A stretch of DNA of 64,000 bases from positions 4,650,001 to 4,714,000 of the forward strand of contig OY744470.1 in the NCBI GenBank assembly GCA_963556145.1. Reading direction: 5' to 3'. Of this stretch, positions 41,332-51,429 are shown one piece after another (position 1 is the first letter of the stretch; the number at the start of each line of letters is the position of its first letter). The translations under genes were made by a program, and so were the position numbers. Below the pieces are notes generated by a model. It searched no databases and was not told the DNA's origin. It worked only from the letters and a program-made list of their open reading frames with translations. Origin of the DNA: Hygrocybe punicea. Its lineage: Eukaryota > Basidiomycota > Agaricomycetes > Agaricales > Hygrophoraceae.

Positions 41332-41671
41332 TTATCTATACTTACCCCCCACAGCTCCATGACGCCCGTGAGCGTGGACGTGGCAGCAGCCCCACGGCAG
41401 CGGGTGGTCCCCCCCTTCCTCCCCACCCTCCCAACTCCTCGCAACCCCAGGCCCACGTCAATTGACGTGGTGCTGTGGCTTGCGAGGAAATTTGAGGGTG
41501 AAGGAAGGTGGTTTGTGGTTCAAACCGCATTGGAACGCAGACCGGATCACATGGAACGGTTCCATGTGGTTCCGGTTCTGGTTCAGCGGGGGGGCCGAAC
41601 TGAACCAAGGGTCCGGTTTTTGGTTCAGCCAAAAAGGCCAAAAACTGGACCAAACCGGACTTCGGCAACAC
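41332..41671. other. Stretch with a palindrome, no supported gene
   Basis: GC-rich DNA holding the palindrome 41437-41487 and simple GGTTC-rich sequence. Frames on both strands are low in complexity. Confidence 0.4.
41437..41487. repeat. 51 bp imperfect palindrome, family member 2
   Basis: CCTCGCAA at the left, TTGCGAGG at the right, and a perfect 18 bp palindrome CCACGTCAATTGACGTGG at 41453-41470 in the middle. Same layout as 1098-1150 and 62176-62228. Confidence 0.6.
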
Positions 41672-42813
41672 TAGGTCATCCTCAAGCCGCCGGCGACACT
41701 GTTGTTGCATTGCATCCGACGACGAAGGACCCTGGTTTGTGGATGATAAGGACCCAGGTAAAGATTGGTTTCATCCTTTGAATACTTTGGTTTACACCTA
41801 CATCATCAGTCTAGATCGGAGGCCCGACGGAGGGTAACTGACGTAGTGACAGAAACTGGTACGGGATGAGATGAACAAGCTCTTGGGTGTTGAAACAGAC
41901 CTCCAAGCGTTGGAGTGCCATCATGTCTCACTTGAAGAACTCCAGGCATTCGAGGAGGATGGTTACGGTCCAAGCCTAAAGCCTATGACGATTGACTGGG
42001 AGTTTCCTATGAGCAATCCGCTAAGATCGCAATGGAATCAAGAGCTCACCGAAATGTTCATGGAGCACTTCAACGAGGTCGTGAACGAAAAATACGACTT
42101 GCAATTGACTGACGATGAAATTTTGGGGATGTTCTGCTCTCGACTCTCACGTCTCAAGCGGCGCATCAACAAAAATGAGACCCTCGCCGCCGAGGATGGT
42201 ATTGAGTCTGCTCGGGAAGCTGAGGAAAGGGTGAGGTCGCATCACCTCAGGACGCTGGGCCGTCAACGACCTAACACGAGGAGGCAACAGGTAAGAATCC
42301 ATTGCAAAGATGCATCCAAAGGGAGGGAAAAAAAATACTCACGAAGATCCTCGGCAGCTCTACCTCACGAGAGAAGAGATTGCGTTGAACAACAGAGAGA
42401 ATCCAGATGGAACGATTATTCAGATATGGGATGATCTTCATAGCGTTATCAATACGCTTGGACGAGATGGGATGAGCTCTGACGAAAGTGAGGTTGAAAC
42501 CGATGGGAGGAGGCAAAGCAAAGTCTTTCAAGTGAAATGGCTGGAATGGCGCTCGCTGATCATTGGGGTGTGTTTAGCCCGTGTGGACAGGGACTACAAC
42601 GTTACGAATGGATACGGGAACACTCAAGCCGGAAATCCTCCCCGATGTCACAAACGAGTTGGCGGAAGAGACAGCATCAGGGACGCTATCCCAAAGCTAC
42701 CCGTCAACTTTTATAGCGCAAAGTGGTATCAGGAGCTATCGACGTGGGACAAGAGATGCCTTGATGCCGGAGAAGAATTCGATTTAGAGGCGGTGATGTC
42801 TGCACTTGACTGA
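41672..42813 (+). CDS. Hypothetical mushroom-type protein, 3' exons intact, 5' part damaged
   Basis: Two exons, 41871-42290 and 42358-42813 (67 bp intron, phase 0), give 291 residues from MNKLLGVETDLQALECHHVS. Typical parts are YDLQLTDDEILGMFCSRLSR, LYLTREEIALNNRENPDG, SSDESEVETDGRR and FYSAKWYQELSTWDKR. The same frame extends upstream to about 41672 with SRRRHCCCIASDDEGPWFVD and DWFHPLNTLVYTYII, interrupted by TAA, TAG and TGA in quick succession just before KLVRDEMNK. The native gene was thus longer, and either the ATG at 41871 is a rescue start or the gene is dead. I recall similar predicted proteins in mushrooms, function unknown. Confidence 0.6.
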
Positions 42814-43193
42814 TAGGAATGAGAGGCAAATGGTGATGGCCAGATTTGGCAGGAAATCAATACTATGGTGAATGAAAGCTTGTGTATGTTACAGTAGAAG
42901 CGGGAAATGCAAGGGGTACGCAGAGTTGAGTTGAGTGATGCCAAAGCGGGAACACAGCACACTAGAGTGAGGATCGAGCGAGCGGCAAGACACCACGACA
43001 TCCCACGCGCGAAGCCGACAACGAGGAGGAAGTGATCAGACCGAAAGGAATTGGAGTCTGCACGGGAAACCCAGTGCACATATGACGGTAGAAGTGGACG
43101 AACTTTTCCACTGAGACTTGAACTTGTCACATGTCACCTGTCACCGCCACGGTGATGGTCACAGTCACAGTACGCATCTTTTCTTCATCCGTG
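42814..43193. other. Intergenic stretch
   Basis: No gene recognised. GTCACATGTCACCTGTCACC (about 43126) is a small cluster of GTCAC words unrelated to the Helitron copies. Confidence 0.4.
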
Positions 43194-43492
43194 CTTCAGT
43201 GGTTTCTACCCTGAAGACTCCCCACTCCATTCTTCAGTGGTTTCTACCCTGAAGACTCCTCTATTTGCTTCATCGTGAACCCCTTCTTTGCCGGTTTTCA
43301 CGTAACCCTAACATTTGCCCTGTCGCTTCACTCAGTGGTTTCTACCTTGAAGAATCCTATTTGCTTCAACTCGGTTCTTCAGTCGTTTCTCTACTTTGCA
43401 TCGGCGCTTCAGTGGTTTCTACCCTGAAGACTTCCACTCCGCGCTTCAGTGGTTTCTACCCTGCAGACTCCCACTCCATTCTTCAGTGATTG
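43194..43492. repeat. CTTCAGTGGTTTCTACCCTG minisatellite
   Basis: Six to seven dispersed or tandem copies of a 28-30 bp unit CTTCAGTGGTTTCTACCCTG plus AAGACTCC, with irregular spacers. The unit is flanked by CTTCAG/CTGAAG, so each copy can fold into a small hairpin. Confidence 0.75.
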
Positions 43493-43654
43493 TGACTTCC
43501 AACTGTCCAATCCATTACATTCGTTGCGCTGTCTGCCACCCATTGTCTTTGTCAATCCTTCCCCGCACTTTCTTTCGTGACCTCATCTCTGCTCCTCATG
43601 ACGTCAGGTTCGTTCACCGTGAACCTCGCTTGTTCTGAATACTGACCTCTGTCC

Positions 43655-45430
43655 TCGAATCGATTCAGGTTCTTTGAGCAACATTGATGGCGTGCTATGG
43701 TATTCTCTCAACTCCTCTCGAACCATTTCCACCATTCCTCTTCCCAACCCGACCACTTCGAATCTTGAAACCGATCTGTTCACCAACTGTACCCTACTTC
43801 ATAATTACATGAACCCTCGTTGGTGGGATACAAACTATGGCTGGTTAACCTTTATACCAGTGAACCCGGTCTTCATTGTTGTCTTTGAGTGCCTAACTCA
43901 CATTCCTTCGGAGCGTGACCTAGAACCACTGAATCCTGGCCTGTTCACATTAAAATTGTCCATTCGACAGAAATGGCGTGACGTCGAGGTGCTTCTACAA
44001 TACGCATCCGAACAGTTGGAATCACGTTCTCATCTTGACGAAGTCTGGGCAGTGGCCCGCCCCACGGCCGCCCGAGCTTGGCTACACTAGAGCCCACAGA
44101 ACCAAACAAACTGCCGTGCGAAAGGCCAAGATTTCTCGTTGCGGAGGCTTCGTCAAAATAAGAACATCTTACCAAGCAGGAACGTCCTGGACGGTCAGCG
44201 GCATCTGTATTGCTGCCATCTGGCAGGAGACGAAACCCATCCAAACGATGAACCAATCTCGAGAAGTTTCTTCAACGTCAAATACAGCAACACTTCTGTT
44301 GTTTCTGAAGCGCTGTACAAATCCTGAATGGTCATTGACAATTCAACTTGCCGAAACGAGTTTTCACGTACCTTCTACGTTTTTCATTGTGGAGTCAACC
44401 CATTTATTATGGAAGAATTCAACAACTTTGATGATGAAAAATATTATGTTAATTTTGGGCACCAAGGCTACCATTGTTGATCCAGCTCAATTCCCAGACG
44501 AGGATCATATTTCTATCTCTGAATTTCACGAGGTTTGGCAGATCCAGCTCTTCGAGAGACAAGCCCTTTCCGACAGGCAAGAATGGCACACCCGCCGCTG
44601 TTACTTGCCTCATCTGTGGTCAGGTCGGCCACAGGTTACTGTTCCGACATTTTGAATCTTCTTACTTCGCTACTTTCGTCTTTTTCACCGGATACTCCCC
44701 GCATCGGCACGATCACTACTCTCGGGGATCGCTCACAACAGGACAAAGTTACCTTATTCCTAGCACATGATATCCCTGCCCCATTCACATGGGATCACAC
44801 TGCATGGGATTTTTTCCAGAATATTCCCAAGCCATTCACCCCCTTCAGACCGATTGAGGAGGATACACAGGCGGCAATTGGCATTGAAGACAGTAAGTGC
44901 AGGACCTTCTCAGCGAAGTCACACACAAGCTCACTTTCAGCTTGCAATAGTGTAACAGTCCGCTTTCGATGTTTAAGCGGAGATTTTTTCTCGCCCGATG
45001 TCTCACTGCGCCGATGGTCACCCAACAGTTGCCACCGAAACAACACGCAAAGCTTCCACCACAAGAGAGCACGAACGGAGAATAATGTGCAGCAATCTGC
45101 CTCGTCGATTGCTGAAAACAGTCTAGGCCACTCATCTCCGTTACCCGTTCCAGCAGCAGGTCCATTCGGGCTAAGTGTCTCTGCAGCAGCTGTGCCTGTG
45201 GTTGCACCAGCTGGTGCCCCCACCACTTCTTTACCACAGCCCAAGCCATCCCACTCTCAAAAACTGGAGGCAAGCTGTTCATTCCCTGCTACTGGTTTAT
45301 GGCTCACGATTTATCAGTCTGCGATGGCTTATGTGTTTTCTTGTTCCTGTGTTTTCTTGTTCATTTGTCAGACGTGTTATCTTGTCAAAACTTACATAGG
45401 CATAGAAATAATATGGCGGTTGTTGTGAAA
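43655..45430 (+). pseudogene. Decayed hypothetical gene region
   Basis: After an acceptor-like ATTCAG, a frame from about 43674 reads DGVLWYSLNSSRTISTIPLP, NPRWWDTNYGWLTFIPVNPV and RQKWRDVEVLLQYASEQL, ending in a TAG near 44090. Coding sense continues in the next frame (PPELGYTRAHRTKQTAVRKA) and later in a third (AHDIPAPFTWDHTAWDFFQN), so at least two frame breaks exist unless short introns explain them. The C-terminal part is Ser/Pro-rich. I do not recognise the family. Borders and exon count are uncertain. Confidence 0.35.
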
Positions 45431-46043
45431 CACTTGGTTGTATTTCAGTGTCCAGTGGGCATCCAGCAGGCATCTAGTGGGCAGCGGGCACTCAGTGGGC
45501 ACTCAGCGGACCGCTTGAGCGGGCAATGAATTTAGCACACCAGCAAAATTCATCATTTTGACTTGTTTGCAATTGTTTAGAAATGATAAATTTGGTCAGT
45601 TGTACATGGAAAAAAAAAACTTGGAATTAATACATTAATACATGATCCTTTTGCACGCAAGACAGGCTATAAATTGGTAGGCTGTCTAAATTTAAATTTT
45701 GACAAAGCCACAAATAAATCATTCTGTTTGTTGCAAAAATTTTATTTTAAGGCCTAATGGACATAACATTTGTGAGGTTGTTAATTAGGTTTGTGAATGA
45801 TTCAATGACATCTATAATAAATTGAAGGCAAATCTATGATTTTGTCACTCTTAAAAGAACATGTAATTTGCATTTAGTGTGTGCAAAATCTCAATCAAAA
45901 TGATTAATCTTTATAGATATAAATGAATCCAAATTCAGCATTTATCAAGAACTAAATGGGCTAAAATAGATGTGCAAAATCCAAACAACTTGCAAAAGAT
46001 TTAGCACTGATTTAGCAGCCTGCAAAATAGTCGGAGGTCAGGT
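45431..46043. other. AT-rich stretch with short GTGGGCACTCAG repeats
   Basis: At about 45454-45530 a run of GTGGGCA and CAGCGGGCA words forms an irregular tandem repeat. The rest is AT-rich and I see no gene. Confidence 0.5.
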
Positions 46044-46350
46044 GTGCTAGCAGCAGTGCAGAAATTTCACAATGAACACCCTGATAAGCATGCCAAACAA
46101 AATCTCACAGCTGTGCAGAAATTTCAGTTTGAAAATCCAGAGAAACATGGCAAACAAAATCTGGCAGCTGTACAAAGATTTCAGAGTGAAAATCCTGACA
46201 AGCACGCAAAGCAAAATCTGGCAGCTGTACAGAAATATCACAGTGAAAATCCTGACAAGCATGCCAAACAACATTTAGCAGCTGTACAGAAATTTCAGAG
46301 TGAAAATCCAGAGAAATATAGCAAACAAAATTTGACAGCTGTCCAGATAT
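46044..46350 (+). pseudogene. Helitron N-terminal fragment with 57 bp repeats (H3)
   Basis: About five and a half tandem copies of a 57 bp unit encode a 19-residue repeat, AVQKFHNEHPDKHAKQNLT and variants. Its period and core (QNLxAVQxF) match the seven 19-residue repeats of H1 (about 5406-5805), so this is a piece of a third replicase. The 5' end of copy F begins right after it and the rest of the gene is missing. Confidence 0.75.
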
Positions 46351-46505
46351 TACGAGTTCTTTTAATTTATTAAAAGACTCGTTCTTTATCAGACCTGGTT
46401 CAGTGAGGGTGCATAATTAATTAATTGATTAATTGATTAATTAATTGATAAAGTTGATCGTATGTAGGGAACTTTTTTTTTGGTGAGAGATATGATTCTA
46501 CTTGG
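46351..46505 (+). mobile_element. Non-autonomous Helitron-like element, copy F, 5' end only
   Basis: TACGAGTTCTTTTAATTTAT start through GATATGATTCTACTTG; similarity to the other copies stops at about 46505. The 3' end is absent, so this is a truncated or recombined copy. Confidence 0.85.
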
Positions 46506-46830
46506 GATAGTTCTATATGGCTCCCCAGGGAGCTGCTTAGTCATCTAGGCACAATCGGAGATTGGGGGCGCTTTTTGTGTCATAGCGCCCCCAATCACAT
46601 CAATCTAGATCTAGCATTATCACATGTATTACCAAAGGTGTTTCATTGCCTGATGCTAAGTTGATGACGGGATAGAGTGGGAGTGTAGAAGATCAGACAC
46701 AAGTCCAGGCGCAGGAGGTGCAATGTTTGTGCGCAAATGACAAAAGCTTTGATTGCTCGCAAATTCAATACATGGCGCTTTGTTGTACACTAAGGATAAC
46801 CTAGGATCAAACACATCGGAGTGGACTATC
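46506..46830. other. Stretch with strong hairpins between copy F and the MULE
   Basis: GGCTCCCCAGGGAGC at about 46519 is a near-palindrome. A perfect 13 bp inverted repeat GATTGGGGGCGCT / AGCGCCCCCAATC lies at 46560-46572 and 46584-46596 with an 11-base loop. No gene is seen; one possibility is a transposon end. Confidence 0.55.
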
Positions 46831-46834
46831 TCTT

Positions 46835-46895
46835 TGCACATGTAGACACATAATGGCCTCGTACGCCACATTTCGAGCACTTACGGCGACCAGGA
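46835..46895 (-). pseudogene. MULE C-terminal CCHC zinc knuckle
   Basis: Minus strand reads CSKCGVRGHYVSTC, the C-x2-C-x4-H-x4-C spacing of a zinc knuckle, preceded by basic sequence (RKKRL, GNKRQK). Zinc knuckles follow SWIM fingers in many MULE proteins. Confidence 0.75.
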
Positions 46896-47375
46896 CCATC
46901 ACCTCCACCATCATCAATCTTTTGCCTCTTATTACCCTGCTCTTTTTCGACTGCTGAGGTCAGTCGTTTCTTCCGAGGACGACCTTTGGTACGAATTGGA
47001 CGAGGAGGGAGAATTGAAGGTCCAGCTTGTGCATCACGTCGTGCACTGGATATGACAGGTCAATTTTCGCACTGAGTCGAGCATGAGAGGGACTTACATC
47101 AGATCCTCAATATCCTTGTTCAGGTCCATCAGCTCTGCCTCGGTGTGGACATGGCGAAGGACATCCTGGAACTTTGTCACCGCTTGGTGGTGAATCACCT
47201 TAGGTGGTAAGGCTCGTGAAGTAGGCGGAGGCGACGGGCATTTGTGAAAGGGTGGTAATCAGGCAGGGATGGGTGGTGCCATTGCTGATTCGTTGTTTTG
47301 CAGGTTATCGTGCCCAATTTTCACAGCAGGAATGGTCGAGATGTCGAGATTGGGCTCCGTGAGCCATCTTTTGAG

Positions 47376-47726
47376 TTAGGTGAGTCTCATTGTGTTATAC
47401 AATACTGCTATGACGAACCTCTGATTGAGAAGACCAAGATGGAACTGTCCTGGAGACCTTGACATCCGAAGGACAGCATAATAATGTCGGCAGGGAATCC
47501 CAAGATTGGTCCCCATCATACAGTCACATACAAAATGACCGTTGGGAAGAATCGCGACATGATGAGAGGACTGAGACGAGTAATGACTAACATGGCAGAG
47601 TGCAGTACATTCCCAACCACGTCCTGTGATCAGACTGATGAGATATTGTGCCGAAATGTGGATCGCGTCTTCAGAAAAGTTATTGAGAAGAGTCTGAATG
47701 GCAAATTTCGTTAGCTGAGTCTCCAC
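47376..47726 (-). pseudogene. MULE SWIM zinc finger exon
   Basis: Open frame with HVAILPNGHFVCDCMMGTNL followed by GIPCRHYYAVL, the CxC...CxH pattern of SWIM fingers, preceded by LISLITGRGWECTALCHVSH. SWIM fingers sit downstream of the catalytic core in MULE transposases and bind DNA or protein. Confidence 0.8.
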
Positions 47727-48101
47727 AATGATTGACTAGACATGACCTCAGATGTGACATTTCCTCTTTCTGCCTCATCAGCGGGAACGTTGCTTTGGCA
47801 AGGTTCCTGAGAATTGACGACATCAGTCTGCCAACAAGTCAGCCCACGATGGCGCATTCTGTGCACATGGAGCTTACCCAGTTATCTGATCCTTCTGGGA
47901 GGCAAAGGAGCTTTGCCCTATAATACACTGATGCTTTCCTCTGTTCATATGACTTCTGGACAGCATATGGGACAGTGTGGGAATGTAGGAGTTCGAGAGG
48001 TTTGGCGAAAAGAAGGTCAGTTTGCCCCAGATGATGTTGGCGAGCCAACTGAAGAAATGGCGTCACGATGCTTCATAAATCCAGGTAAGTTTACTTACCC
48101 T

Positions 48102-48461
48102 TCAAATGTGAAGAGCTTCATGATCTTTCTGAAACTCTGCATGTTTAATCAAGCCCTTCGCCAACTCGTACGCTGACGTTTTGGAGTTGCCGAGACGTTT
48201 GTTGATCCGGTTTTCTCCTTCAACGCGCCCAGATGTATGGACTCTGCAAGTGAATCGTGGCGCAACATGAGCCCAGGCCCAGCGCTCTCGATCAGGCCAA
48301 AGTTCGTTGTCGAGGTAGTTTCGCGCAGCTGGAAACTTGTCTAGGAGGTCTGCCCAAGCGATCTCGAGGGCAGCCGGAGAGATTGAGAAATATACAGACC
48401 AGAAAGCTTCACGAAATGACTGAAATAGTGGCCCTAGGATTGGCGCCATTTTCTTCACCAC
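48102..48461 (-). pseudogene. MULE transposase, post-catalytic part
   Basis: Reads SFREAFWSVYFSISPAALEI, FPAARNYLDNELWPDRERWA, then APRFTCRVHTSGRVEGENRI, the conserved region that follows the third catalytic residue in MULE transposases. It ends at a possible donor near 48100. Confidence 0.8.
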
Positions 48462-48515
48462 GTTTGTGTCAAGGTGGTTCAGACAGCGGCCGTGGAACGC
48501 TATCTCCGATGTGTG

Positions 48516-49202
48516 TCACCTAGAAATGGCCAAGTCGAGCCCCTTGTCTGCGTCAGAGAAGAAGACGCGTTCAGGGTGGTCTGGAAGCACTGAAAACAGG
48601 CAGTCGAGAGCCCACTGGTGTTCATTGGCTGTCTCACTTGTATGGAGTGAGTATGCAATGTTTCGAGAGCAGTAGAACTGGTCAATGACAATGAAGACGT
48701 TAAGAGGTAAGCCATATTGATTTTGGAGCATGGCAATGTCATTGATGATGACATCGCTGAACCGAATGGAGAGGGTTACTTGGTCGGGAGACATCCAGAA
48801 TAAACGCAGGAAACGGCGGGTGCCCTCCTCAAGTTGGAATTGGAAGACCCACCGATTGTCGACATTCTTCAGCTGTGTGAGCAACTCGACGAGGGCAACT
48901 AGATCACCACCTAGGTCTTGCACCGCATGGCAAGCCGTCCTCCGTGCATTATCCAGGATATTCGAGACTTGACGGAGTGTGAGGGGAGGGTCAGGAAATT
49001 GTGCCATTAGGAAGGTATGCATTTCTGCCCTCCCCAATGCTTTGATAGGTGCGAGCTCATGGATCAACTCCTTTTGCTGTTCGGACAGTGGGTTGAATTC
49101 AGGGAGATGATCATCATGTGGGGCAGGATGGTTGTGGACGAGATCAACGGTCGCAAAGTGATAGAGTTCTGACAGAGAGGCCCGCACATTGATACGAGCC
49201 AT
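48516..49202 (-). pseudogene. MULE transposase catalytic core
   Basis: 229 codons. Key parts are NRWVFQFQLEEGTRRFLRLF, FSDVIINDIAMLQNQYGLPL (first Asp region), FIVIDQFYCSRNIAYSL and RVFFSDADKGLDLAISR (second Asp region). TGA at 48516-48518 follows, while coding sense continues (VTHIGDSVPRPLSEPP), so the stop is a lesion. Confidence 0.82.
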
Positions 49203-49211
49203 GCATCCACA

Positions 49212-49806
49212 TCACCTCGTTTTTCTGCGTCGATGATCTGCTGGGTCAATGGTCTTGTCATGTTTGAAATTGCGCTCGGAGGCACTGGAACATCGAAGGC
49301 GAAGGCGTTTGATTCTCCCTGCTAACAGGTAAGTACCTTTAATGGACATCCTTGCGCCACTCTCACCTTCTTTATCACACTCGCTTTCTCCCCGCTTCCA
49401 TTTGTATCTGCGGCGGCGCTCATATTCATATGCAAAATGAAGAGCCTCCTCCAGCGTGCTGAATGCCATGCCCATTTGAGGGCACTGAGGGTCCAGCGGG
49501 GCATCTACTGACTTCGTAGGTGAACCACTTTCGGCTCGAGGAACGGTTGGCCCAAATTTAGCAGGTTGAATCGATGTTTCATCTGCGGTGTCGGAATCGG
49601 ACCCAGACTCTGCTTCTTGTTCACCGGCAGGGGCATGGGTGGTGGCTTGGGTAGGTGTTGTGAAGATGTCAGCAGAAGTACTGACATTGGCACGAGTAGG
49701 TGTTATGAATGAAACAGAGTGGACAGTGGCAATGGCGCGAATAGGTATGGTTAAGATGTTGGGTGCAGGGGTGGAGGTGAATTCGTTGGTGTTGCCAGAC
49801 AACTGA
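49212..49806 (-). pseudogene. MULE spacer and FAR1-like DNA-binding region
   Basis: Joined to the Ulp1 exon by an intron of about 53 bp (GTAAGTCATC ... ACTTCAG). A Ser/Thr/Ala/Pro-rich spacer is followed by MAFSTLEEALHFAYEYERRR and a basic stretch, the layout of the FAR1/WRKY-type DNA-binding part before a MULE core. Confidence 0.6.
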
Positions 49807-49858
49807 AGTTCAACCAAAATGTAAGCTAGCTTCGCTTTGATGTGCTGATTCGGATGAC

Positions 49859-51426
49859 TTACTTGATTTCGAGCTGCCAAATGATGCTGTAGAATGTCTG
49901 CCAACCATTTCCTACGAAATTCTGTTGATCCAGCCACACTCCATGAAGGTGCTCTGTCGTCAATGAAACAGTGAATGACATTAGCGCAATGATCCCGCAC
50001 GACCCGCTGCCCGATCCCTGGAAAGGAACAAGTAGGGATTCCTCTTTCCATTCCCCCTGCGCATCAGCAATGTCGCTGAGAAACCATGTTAACTTAGCGA
50101 ACAGGTCCTCATCTGGTGACCACCGCAGAGAATCCCCTTGCCGAACAATGTGATCCTTCATGGACACGATGCAGGGTGCCCAATGCAACATGTTTTTGTT
50201 GAAAACGAATGCAAGATAGACAGGCAGGTTGGTGAGAAGACCTTCTCTGAGAGCCTTCAGGGCCTTCGTCATACAGTTGGAACGATAAGCGTTGGAAAGC
50301 TGCACATAAAAAAAGCACGAAAGGATGACGACGGCAGGGTTATTGGTCTGTGATTTAATCTCCTGGGAGATTTGATAAGCACGGGTGTCAAGAATGCGGT
50401 CACTGATCCAGTTCTCTCCAAGCAGCTCATGCAGGCAAGCAATGTCTGGAACGTCCACTTCCCTCGGAAATCCCTCCAGTTCTGTGCTAATAGGGCATTG
50501 AAGGAAGGTCTTGATGTCGTCAGGGTCCAGTAGATTGTGAGTACGAACAGCGTCCAGAATGGCATTCACTTTCACCATTCGATCTTGAAATAGCAAGATG
50601 TTCGACCATATTCGTGCATCTCGGAAATGAACAGAAATAGGTCCCCTGTATGCAGAATGTTTGAGAGGGCAACAGGTGCACAAATGAAAACTCTCTGTAC
50701 TGTGTGCCTCAATAATCACGCTCCGATAGCCCTCAGCAAACTTTTCAGGCTGATCACCTAGAAAGATGCGAATGTCTTTGAGAGATGGCATTGATCCCAC
50801 TAGAAGAAAAGTGCCGGTTTTAGGTTTCGGTACAGTCTGCGACCAGCCGACGACTTGCAGAGTGCCATTAGCTAGGGTGAGTGGAATCTGTTTCTCTGCT
50901 TCGGCACATTGTTCAATCGTAAGATTCTCAAGATACCCAGACGAGAAGGGGACGTCTGGTGGATATGACTCGTATGAAGAGTAGGTCAGCTTGCGCTCTA
51001 GTGGAAGAAACTCGGGGAAGGGTTTTTCTTCACCAGGGCTGTCACTGGCGACACCACCATCAGCTGAGCGTCCTGAAACAAGCCACACTAAAGTGAGCGT
51101 CACTCTCTAAGACGCAATGTGTACTTACTGCATGTAGTGTCTTGAGATCCATGGTCGTATGTATCAGAACAAGAGCGGAGTGATTTGTTGAGCATATTCA
51201 AAGGCAGATAAGAGCAGAAAAAGTAGTCGAGCGTATTTGAAGGCAGGGATCTCAAATATTTTCTAACGGCGGATACTGGACATAGATTGGATTGCAGGGA
51301 ACTCAGAGTATATATACACGGTGCATCACTTTGTGCGCAATCACGAAATACAGTACCTGACATCCCCATCTGAGTGCCCCAGCTGAAATGTCCATCATGG
51401 GCTTTAGAGTTCTTCCGGGCAAGCAT
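49859..51426 (-). pseudogene. MULE N-terminal region with Ulp1/C48-like protease
   Basis: First exon MLARKNSKAHDGHFSWGTQM to about 51119, then an intron to about 51087, then a long exon. The protease-like segment shows MLHWAPCIVSMKDHIVRQGD (His and Asp) and VPFQGSGSGSCGIIALMSF (Gln and Cys): the H-D-Q-C order of Ulp1/SENP SUMO proteases. Upstream, CTCCPLK and REVDVPDIACLHELLGENWI resemble parts seen in Ulp1-carrying transposons. Ulp1 domains are known from several MULE groups; the role in transposition is not established. The ATG at 51426 may be preceded by another exon. Confidence 0.72.
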
Positions 51427-51429
51427 CAC

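Larger units (their letters stand above)
46835..51426 (-). mobile_element. Mutator-like element (MULE) with Ulp1 protease domain, decayed
   Basis: Read on the minus strand the modules are: N-terminal exon (51426 to about 51119), Ulp1/C48-like region (51103-49859), a spacer and FAR1-like region (about 49806-49212), MULE transposase core (49202-48516), MULE C-terminal part (48461-48102), SWIM zinc finger (47726-47376) and a CCHC knuckle (about 46890-46840). Introns have normal edges (for example GTAAGTACAC at about 51118). Stops and frame changes occur between the core and the C-terminal part, so it is not functional as it stands. I could not define terminal inverted repeats or a target duplication. 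Confidence 0.75.

Noticed and set aside
44082..44130. AHRTKQTAVRKAK, a second H3-tail-like string
   Set aside because: It is internal to a decayed gene, has no following GGKAPR-like part and no fixed register with H3, so resemblance is probably chance.
46835..51426. KDZ transposase
   Set aside because: The SWIM finger, the MULE core and the RVE/GENR region downstream identify a MULE; I saw no cysteine cluster of the KDZ type.
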